Assembly: GCF_004402705.1 (NCBI RefSeq)
Contig: NZ_SOFM01000009.1
Coordinates: 72,579 to 136,578, forward strand
Direction: 5' to 3'
From: Cryobacterium mannosilyticum
Lineage (GTDB): Bacteria > Actinomycetota > Actinomycetes > Actinomycetales > Microbacteriaceae
Length of the DNA stretch: 64,000 nucleotides
In this document: positions 58,231 to 64,000 of the stretch, piece after piece
Layout: every line of letters starts with the position of its first letter
How positions within the stretch are numbered: position 1 is the stretch's first letter
Position numbers and translations under genes: made by a program
Notes under the pieces: generated by a model
Told to the model about the DNA's origin: nothing
Seen by the model: only the letters and a program-made list of their open reading frames with translations
Databases searched by the model: none

Positions 58231-59595
58231 ATGACCATCGTCGAAACCCCCACATCCACCGTGCCGCTCGGCGGACCGAGCCTCCCGCAGGAGCGTCGCC
58301 TGGTGACGAGCATCCCCGGCCCGAAATCGCAGGCACTGCAGGCGCGCAAGGCGCAGGCGGTCTCGGCCGGCGTGGGGGTGACCCTTCCGGTCTACATCGT
58401 CGCGGCCGGCGGCGGCGTGCTCGTCGACGTCGACGGGAACTCGCTGATCGACCTCGGCAGCGGCATCGCCGTCACCGGCGTCGGCAACAGCGCTCCGCAG
58501 GTGGTCGAGGCCGTCGCGGCCCAGCTCGCCCAGTTCACCCACACCTGCTTCACCGTCGCCCCCTACGACTCCTACATCGAGGTGGCCGAGACCCTCAACC
58601 GGCTCACCCCGGGCGACCACGCCAAGCGCAGCGCCCTCTTCAACTCGGGGGCCGAGGCCGTGGAGAACGCCGTCAAGATCGCCCGGCACTACACCGGCAA
58701 GCAGGCCGTCGTCGCGTTCGACCACGCGTACCACGGCCGCACCACCCTGACCATGGGGCTGACCGCGAAGAACCAGCCCTACAAGAACGGCTTCGGCCCG
58801 TTCGCCGCCGAGCTCTACCGCGCGCCGATGTCCTACCCCTACCGCGACGGCGGGCTGGACGGCGTCGTCGCCGCGAAGCGGGCCATCTCGCAGATCGAGA
58901 AGCAGATCGGCGCCGAGAACCTCGCCGCGGTGATCATCGAACCGATCCAGGGCGAGGGCGGCTTCATCGTCCCCGCGCCGGGCTTCCTGCCCACGCTCGT
59001 GGACTGGTGCCGGGCCAACAAGGTCGTCTTCATCGCCGACGAGGTGCAGACCGGTTTCGCCCGCACCGGCGACATGTTCGCCAGCGACCACGAGGGCATC
59101 GTGCCGGACCTGATGGTGATGGCCAAGGGAATCGCCGGCGGCCTCCCGCTCTCCGCGGTCACCGGCCGCGCCGAGATCATGGACTCCCCGCAGGTCGGCG
59201 GCATCGGCGGCACCTACGGCGGCAATCCGCTCGCCTGCGCCGCGGCCCTCGCCACCATGGCGGCGTACGAGTCCGAGAACCTGGTCGCCCGGGCCAGGGA
59301 GATCGGCGCCATCCTCACCGGCCGGCTGAACGCCATCCGGACCGCCGACAAGCGCGTCGGCGACGTGCGCGGCCGTGGCGCCATGATCGCGGTCGAACTG
59401 GTCGACGCCGTGACGGGCGAACCGGATGCCGCCCTCACCGGACGCGTCGTCGCCGCCGCCCACGCGCAGGGTGTCATCCTGCTCACCTGCGGCACCTACG
59501 GCAACGTGATCCGTTTCCTGCCGCCGCTGAGCATCCCCGACGGACTGCTCATCGAGGGCCTGCAGGTCGTCCAGGCCGCGCTGGCCGCCGCATGA
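58231..59595 (+). CDS. gabT: 4-aminobutyrate aminotransferase
   Basis: A 454-residue class III PLP aminotransferase that converts GABA and 2-oxoglutarate to succinic semialdehyde and glutamate. Features: LIDLGSGIAVTGVGNSAPQV near residue 82, ALFNSGAEAVENAVKIAR near residue 137, the PLP-binding Asp in FIADEVQTGFARTG near residue 269, and the Schiff-base lysine in LMVMAKGIAGGLPLSA near residue 298. ATG at 58231 has GGAGC. It overlaps the dehydrogenase gene by ATGA, so both are coupled; together they regenerate 2-oxoglutarate. Confidence 0.93.
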   Translation: MTIVETPTSTVPLGGPSLPQERRLVTSIPGPKSQALQARKAQAVSAGVGVTLPVYIVAAGGGVLVDVDGNSLIDLGSGIAVTGVGNSAPQVVEAVAAQLAQFTHTCFTVAPYDSYIEVAETLNRLTPGDHAKRSALFNSGAEAVENAVKIARHYTGKQAVVAFDHAYHGRTTLTMGLTAKNQPYKNGFGPFAAELYRAPMSYPYRDGGLDGVVAAKRAISQIEKQIGAENLAAVIIEPIQGEGGFIVPAPGFLPTLVDWCRANKVVFIADEVQTGFARTGDMFASDHEGIVPDLMVMAKGIAGGLPLSAVTGRAEIMDSPQVGGIGGTYGGNPLACAAALATMAAYESENLVARAREIGAILTGRLNAIRTADKRVGDVRGRGAMIAVELVDAVTGEPDAALTGRVVAAAHAQGVILLTCGTYGNVIRFLPPLSIPDGLLIEGLQVVQAALAAA

Positions 59596-60899
59596 GCCTC
59601 CTCGAGGCCGCACCGACGGCCCTCCTGACCGCACCGGCGACCCCGCTCGCCACCCCGCTGGCCACCCCGCTGATCGACGCCCGCGCCCAGCTGGCCAGCG
59701 CGATCGACGTGCTCGGCTACGGCGCGGGGCTGCAGTCCCTGCTCTCCACGCCGCGCCGGGAGATGACCGTGGCCGTGCCGCTCCGCCGGGACGACGGCAG
59801 CACCAGCCTGTTCACCGGCTACCGGGTGCAGCACAACCTCTCCCGTGGACCGGCCAAGGGCGGCCTGCGCTACAGCCCGGGAGTCACCCTCGACGAGGTG
59901 CGCGCCCTCGCGATGTGGATGACCTGGAAATGCGCCCTGATCGACGTGCCGTTCGGCGGCGCCAAGGGCGGGGTCACCATCGACCCCCGCCAGTTCTCCC
60001 AGGCCGAGCTGGAACGGGTCACCCGGCGCTACACCAGCGAGATCCTGCCGATCATCGGCCCGGAGAAGGACATCCCCGCCCCCGACATGGGCACCGACGA
60101 ACGCACCATGGCCTGGATCATGGACACCTACTCCGTCAACGTCGGCTACACCGTTCCCGGCATCGTGACCGGCAAGCCGATCAGCCTCGGCGGGTCGCAC
60201 GGCCGCGCCAGCGCCACCTCCCGCGGGGTCACCCACATCGCGCTCGCGGCGCTCCGGCACCGCGGCATCAGCCCGCACGGCGCCACCGCCGCGGTGCAGG
60301 GCTTCGGCAAGGTCGGCCACGACGCCGCCGTGTTCCTCACCGACGCGGGCGTGCGTGTGATCGCCGTGAGCGACCAGTACGGCGCCGTCTACAACCCGAA
60401 CGGCCTGGACTTCACCCGTCTCAGTGCCTACGTCGCCGCCACCGGACGGGTCGTCGGCTACGACGGCGCCGAGCCGCTGGGCGGCGACGCCCTGCTCGAA
60501 CTGCCCGTCGACCTGCTCGTGCCGGCCGCCGTCGAAGGAGTGCTGCACGAGGGCAACGCCGCCCGGGTCAGCGCCCGGATCATCGTCGAGGGCGCGAACG
60601 GTCCCACCTCCCCGGCCGCCGACCGCATCTTCGCCGAGAACGGCCAGCTCGTCGTTCCCGACATCCTCGCGAACGCCGGCGGTGTGCTCGTCTCCTACTT
60701 CGAGTGGGTGCAGGGCAACCAGGCCTACTGGTGGAACGCCGACGAGGTCGAGCACAAGCTCGAAGAACGGATGCTCGGCGCCTGGCAGCAGGTCGTCGAA
60801 TACGCCGCGGCTCGGGACCTCTCCCTGCGCGCCGCCGCGACCGTGCTCGCGGTCGAACGCGTCGCCGAGGCCCACCTGCTCCGCGGCCTGTACCCCTGA
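59592..60899 (+). CDS. Glu/Leu/Phe/Val dehydrogenase (glutamate dehydrogenase type)
   Basis: A 435-residue amino-acid dehydrogenase, probably NAD-dependent glutamate dehydrogenase. It has RVQHNLSRGPAKGGLRYSP near residue 78 and the catalytic WKCALIDVPFGGAKGG near residue 113, both with Lys, then PAPDMGTDERTMAWIMD and the Rossmann segment AVQGFGKVGHDAAVFL near residue 235. An N-terminal Ala/Thr/Pro repeat (TPLATPLATPL) is unusual. It starts in the gabT stop codon (ATGA). It would turn the glutamate made by GabT back into 2-oxoglutarate plus ammonia, closing the transamination cycle. Confidence 0.88.
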   Translation: MSLLEAAPTALLTAPATPLATPLATPLIDARAQLASAIDVLGYGAGLQSLLSTPRREMTVAVPLRRDDGSTSLFTGYRVQHNLSRGPAKGGLRYSPGVTLDEVRALAMWMTWKCALIDVPFGGAKGGVTIDPRQFSQAELERVTRRYTSEILPIIGPEKDIPAPDMGTDERTMAWIMDTYSVNVGYTVPGIVTGKPISLGGSHGRASATSRGVTHIALAALRHRGISPHGATAAVQGFGKVGHDAAVFLTDAGVRVIAVSDQYGAVYNPNGLDFTRLSAYVAATGRVVGYDGAEPLGGDALLELPVDLLVPAAVEGVLHEGNAARVSARIIVEGANGPTSPAADRIFAENGQLVVPDILANAGGVLVSYFEWVQGNQAYWWNADEVEHKLEERMLGAWQQVVEYAAARDLSLRAAATVLAVERVAEAHLLRGLYP

Positions 60900-60968
60900 C
60901 AACGGCCCGGCGCGGCCGTGCCGGATGAGAGAACCTGCGTGAACCAGAACCAACCGAAAGAGAACATC

Positions 60969-62429
60969 GTGTCCCGTCGTGAAACCGACCTGCTCGCCCG
61001 CGTCCCCGACGGGCTCTACATCAACGGGGCCTGGCAGCAGGGCGGCGGCGACCCGATCGAGGTGACCGACCCGGCGACCGGGCTCGTGCTCAAACGGATC
61101 GCGAACGCGGATGCCGCCGACGGCATCCGTGCCCTCGACGCCGCGGTCGACGCGAGCGCGGCCTGGGCGGCGACCGCCCCGCGGGTGCGCGCCGAGATCC
61201 TGCGCCGCGCCTTCGACCTGCTGCAGGAGCGCCGCGACGACTTCGCCCTGCTGATGACGATGGAGATGGGCAAGCCGCTGGCCGAGGCGAACGGCGAGGT
61301 CACCTACGGCGGCGAATTCCTGCGCTGGTTCAGCGAGGAGGCCGTGCGGATCAGCGGCCGCTACGGGCTGAACCCCGAGGGCACCGGGTCGATGGTCGTC
61401 TCCCAGCACCCGGTGGGCCCGTGCCTGCTGATCACGCCGTGGAACTTCCCGCTGGCCATGGCGACCCGCAAGATCGCGCCGGCTCTCGCCGCGGGATGCA
61501 CCGTCGTGATCAAACCGGCCGAACTGACCCCGCTGACCACCCTCTACTTCGTGCAACTGCTCGAGGATGCCGGGGTGCCGGCCGGGGTCGTGAACGTGAT
61601 CACCACCTCCGCCTCCTCGGCCGTGGCCGGGCCGATCATCGCCGACCCGCGGCTGCGCAAGCTGAGCTTCACCGGGTCGACCCCGGTCGGTCGCAAGCTG
61701 ATCCAGCAGGCCGCCCAGGGCGTGCTGCGCACCTCGATGGAGCTCGGCGGCAACGCCCCGTTCGTCGTCTTCGAGGACGCCGACCTGGACAAGGCCGTCG
61801 ACGGCGCGATGCTCGCCAAGTTCCGCAACATCGGCCAGGCCTGCACCGCCGCCAACCGGTTCATCGTGCACGAATCGATCGCCGCCGAGTTCGGCCGCCG
61901 GCTCACTGAGCGCGTCGCCGCTCTCACCATGGGCCGCGGCACCGAGGAGGGCGTCACCATCGGGCCGCTCGTCAACGAGGCCGCCGTGGCGAGCACCGAC
62001 GCGCTCGTGCAGGACGCCCTGTCGAAGGGTGCCACCCTGCTCGCCGGCGGGGTGCGCCCCGAGGGCCCCGGCTCGTTCTACGCGCCGACGGTGCTCACCG
62101 GCGTCGCACCCGGCAGCGCCATCCTGCACGAGGAGATCTTCGGACCGGTCGTCGGCATCGTCACCTTCGCCGACGAGGACGAGGCCGTGCGCCTGGCCAA
62201 CTCCACCGAGTACGGCCTGGTCGGCTACGTCTTCACGAGGGACCTCGCCAGGGGACACCGGATGATCGGCCGCCTGGAGACCGGGATGATGGGCCTGAAC
62301 ACGGGGCTCGTCTCCAACGCCGCGGCGCCGTTCGGTGGCGTCAAGCAGTCCGGCCTGGGCCGCGAGGGCGGGCTCGAGGGAATCCACGAGTACCTCCAGG
62401 CCAAGTACACCCTGATCCCGGTCTCCTGA
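60969..62429 (+). CDS. gabD: succinate-semialdehyde dehydrogenase family protein
   Basis: A 486-residue aldehyde dehydrogenase oxidising succinic semialdehyde to succinate, and perhaps 4-aminobutanal to GABA. The nucleotide part has PCLLITPWNFPLAMATRKIA near residue 157; the active site has Glu in MELGGNAPFVVFEDAD near residue 258 and Cys in FRNIGQACTAANRF near residue 290. GTG at 60969 was chosen after GAAAGAGAAC; starts at 60918 or 60939 are also in frame. It is in line with gabT and the amine oxidase. Confidence 0.9.
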   Translation: MSRRETDLLARVPDGLYINGAWQQGGGDPIEVTDPATGLVLKRIANADAADGIRALDAAVDASAAWAATAPRVRAEILRRAFDLLQERRDDFALLMTMEMGKPLAEANGEVTYGGEFLRWFSEEAVRISGRYGLNPEGTGSMVVSQHPVGPCLLITPWNFPLAMATRKIAPALAAGCTVVIKPAELTPLTTLYFVQLLEDAGVPAGVVNVITTSASSAVAGPIIADPRLRKLSFTGSTPVGRKLIQQAAQGVLRTSMELGGNAPFVVFEDADLDKAVDGAMLAKFRNIGQACTAANRFIVHESIAAEFGRRLTERVAALTMGRGTEEGVTIGPLVNEAAVASTDALVQDALSKGATLLAGGVRPEGPGSFYAPTVLTGVAPGSAILHEEIFGPVVGIVTFADEDEAVRLANSTEYGLVGYVFTRDLARGHRMIGRLETGMMGLNTGLVSNAAAPFGGVKQSGLGREGGLEGIHEYLQAKYTLIPVS

Positions 62430-62475
62430 CCCCGATCGAACCCGAAGAACCAACTCACACTGCAGGGGAGCAATC

Positions 62476-63837
62476 ATGACCACGATCGAACGCGACATTG
62501 TCATCATCGGAGCCGGGGCATCCGGCCTCACCGCCGCGACCGAGCTGCGGAAGGCGGGCCTCACCGTCGCCGTGCTCGAGGCCAGGGACCGGGTCGGCGG
62601 CCGGCTCTGGACCGACGACATCGACGGCGCCATGCTCGAAATCGGCGGCCAGTGGGTCTCGCCTGACCAGGACGCGCTCAAGGAGACGATCGCCGAACTC
62701 GGCCTCGAGACCTTCGCGCGGTACCGCATCGGCGAGAACGTGTACATCAACGCCGCCGGCGAGCGCACCCTGTTCGAGGGCGAGATCTTCCCGGTGTCGG
62801 CCGAGACCGAGCGTGAGATCCTCCGCCTGATCGAGCTGCTCGACGGCCTCGTCGCCCAGACCGACCCCGACCGCCCGTGGGCGCACCCGCGCGCGAAGGA
62901 ACTCGACGAGATCTCCTTCAGCGCCTGGCTGGAGAACGAGACGACCGACCAGGAGGCCCGCGACAACATCGGCATGTTCATCGCCGGCGCCATGCTCACC
63001 AAGCCGGCGCACGCGTTCTCCACCCTGCAGGCGCTGCTGATGGCGGCCAGCGCCGGCAGCTTCAGCAACCTCGTCGACGCCGACTTCATCCTCGACGAAC
63101 GAGTCGTGGGAGGCCTCCAGCAGGTGCCGATCCTCCTCGCCGAACGGCTCGGCGACGACGTGCACCTCGGCCAGGCCGTGCGCACCCTGCGCTGGACCGA
63201 GGACGGCGTCGTCGCCGTCACCGACGACCTCGAGGTGCACGCGCGCCGCGTCATCGTGGCTGTCCCGCCGGTGCTCTACAGCCGGATCTCGTTCGAGCCT
63301 CCGCTGCCGCGCCGCCAGCACCAGCTGCACCAGCACCTCTCGATGGGCTTCGTGATCAAGGTGCACGCCGTCTACGAGACCCCGTTCTGGCGAGAGGACG
63401 GTCTCTCCGGTACCGCATTCAGCCCCTACGAGCTCGTGCACGAGGCCTATGACAACACGAACTTCGGCGACAGCCGCGGCACCTTCGTGGGCTTCGTGTC
63501 GGACGAGGCCGCCGACCTGGTGTTCACCCTCACGCCGGAGGAGCGGAAGACCCGCATCCTCACCTCGCTCTCGCACTACTTCGGCGAGAAGGCGCTCACG
63601 CCGGTCGTCTACTACGAGAGCGACTGGGGCACCGAGGAGTGGACCCGTGGGGCCTACGCGGCGAGCTTCGACCTGGGCGGGCTGGCCCGCTACGGCGCCG
63701 ATCTGCGCACCCCCGTCGGGCCGATCTCCTTCTCCTGCAGCGACCTGGCCGGAAAGGGCTACCAGCACGTGGACGGCGCCATCCGGATGGGACGCGACAC
63801 CGCTGCGGCGATCGTCGCCTCCGCCGAACTCGTCTAG
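62476..63837 (+). CDS. puo: putrescine oxidase-like flavin amine oxidase
   Basis: A 453-residue FAD amine oxidase. The dinucleotide fold is IVIIGAGASGLTAATELRKA near residue 8, then LEARDRVGGRLWTDD and EIGGQWVSPDQ. The substrate-site segment VYYESDWGTEEWTRGAY near residue 378 and the C-terminal FAD tail HVDGAIRMGRDTAAAI are typical. It most resembles actinobacterial putrescine oxidase, which makes 4-aminobutanal, H2O2 and ammonia. It lies 46 bases after gabD, so the operon reads as a putrescine-to-succinate pathway. Confidence 0.88.
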   Translation: MTTIERDIVIIGAGASGLTAATELRKAGLTVAVLEARDRVGGRLWTDDIDGAMLEIGGQWVSPDQDALKETIAELGLETFARYRIGENVYINAAGERTLFEGEIFPVSAETEREILRLIELLDGLVAQTDPDRPWAHPRAKELDEISFSAWLENETTDQEARDNIGMFIAGAMLTKPAHAFSTLQALLMAASAGSFSNLVDADFILDERVVGGLQQVPILLAERLGDDVHLGQAVRTLRWTEDGVVAVTDDLEVHARRVIVAVPPVLYSRISFEPPLPRRQHQLHQHLSMGFVIKVHAVYETPFWREDGLSGTAFSPYELVHEAYDNTNFGDSRGTFVGFVSDEAADLVFTLTPEERKTRILTSLSHYFGEKALTPVVYYESDWGTEEWTRGAYAASFDLGGLARYGADLRTPVGPISFSCSDLAGKGYQHVDGAIRMGRDTAAAIVASAELV

Positions 63838-64000
63838 CGCTCTCGCGCTGCGGCGACCTCAGGTTGTCGCGGCGCACCTTTGGGCAGCGGGCGCACGTTC
63901 TAGAGCGTGTTGATTATTGGAGGCTGGCGATCGAGGCCAGCGCTCAGTCCCATGTCGGATGTCGATGGGCTGGTGTCGGCGCGGGCGATCGGGCGCTGTG
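63838..64000. other. right edge, no gene recognised
   Basis: The last 163 bases follow the amine oxidase stop. They hold no clear gene; a less GC-rich stretch (GTGTTGATTATTGG near 63907) could be an element edge or promoter for a gene outside the window. Confidence 0.4.

Noticed and set aside
59496..63254. 1252-codon minus-strand frame under gabT, gdh, gabD and puo
   Set aside because: It is antisense to four well-supported enzymes with complete motifs, and its protein is low-complexity with no recognisable domain.

Overview
The window is high-GC chromosomal DNA of an actinobacterium, most likely a member of the Microbacteriaceae (Leifsonia/Cryobacterium-like). Three things point there: dense short operons with ATGA/GTGA overlaps, an NhaA/GerW/DinB/EttA/Orn gene set typical of that family, and tRNA genes with encoded CCA ends. 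The genus is inference; no rRNA or marker gene fixes it.

Layout. (1) 1-19430 is ordinary core sequence: a YdeI-like protein, an ABC-2 type exporter pair, a spermidine/putrescine-type importer (potABCD order), a DinB-fold protein, DNA polymerase IV, a GerW protein, NhaA, a TPP riboswitch in front of a ykoEDC thiamine-precursor ECF transporter, a P-loop kinase-like protein, a D,D-carboxypeptidase-like protein, a zincin, an orphan amino-acid binding lipoprotein, tRNA-His, oligoribonuclease, a thioredoxin-fold protein and tRNA-Arg. (2) 19430-43560 is a copper-handling island that starts right after tRNA-Arg. Its left third (19430-24550) is decayed: a mercuric-reductase relic, a frameshifted multicopper oxidase, an internally deleted CcdA, a TlpA stump and a gutted M23 peptidase surround an intact lgt. 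The rest is intact: DUF305 lipoprotein, DUF6153 protein, Met-rich secreted protein, cupredoxin, SHOCT protein, a two-component system with a Met-rich sensor loop, a CPD-type CopB ATPase, Lnt, a Met/Asp-repeat secreted protein with two small membrane proteins and a 24-residue Cys-rich peptide, an M56 peptidase/BlaI pair, a CcdA-TlpA-glutaredoxin-DUF3105 operon, CopA-CopZ, CsoR and an adenylate-forming enzyme. (3) 43694-56260 is core again: alcohol dehydrogenase, NAD synthetase, aldo/keto reductase, MsrA, SSB, EttA, thioesterases, a Rieske protein, and an ECF sigma/anti-sigma pair. (4) 56500-63837 is a putrescine/GABA catabolic cluster: a PucR regulator divergent from gabT, a glutamate dehydrogenase, gabD and a putrescine-oxidase-like flavoprotein.

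How it works together. Two cis-element families can be read directly in the island. ATACCCC-N3-GGGGTAT boxes (CsoR type) lie before copB, between copZA and csoR, and in imperfect form before the adenylate-forming enzyme. CTACTA-N7-TAGTAG palindromes lie before the Met/Asp-repeat gene and before the CcdA-TlpA operon, on either side of the blaI-M56 genes. This suggests a two-regulator island: CsoR for cytosolic copper efflux, and BlaI/M56 (plus a Met-loop sensor kinase) for extracytoplasmic copper binding and thiol redox. Extra Lgt and Lnt enzymes imply that lipoprotein modification is part of the copper response. The potABCD importer and the Puo/GabD/GabT cluster together form a plausible putrescine uptake-and-catabolism route.
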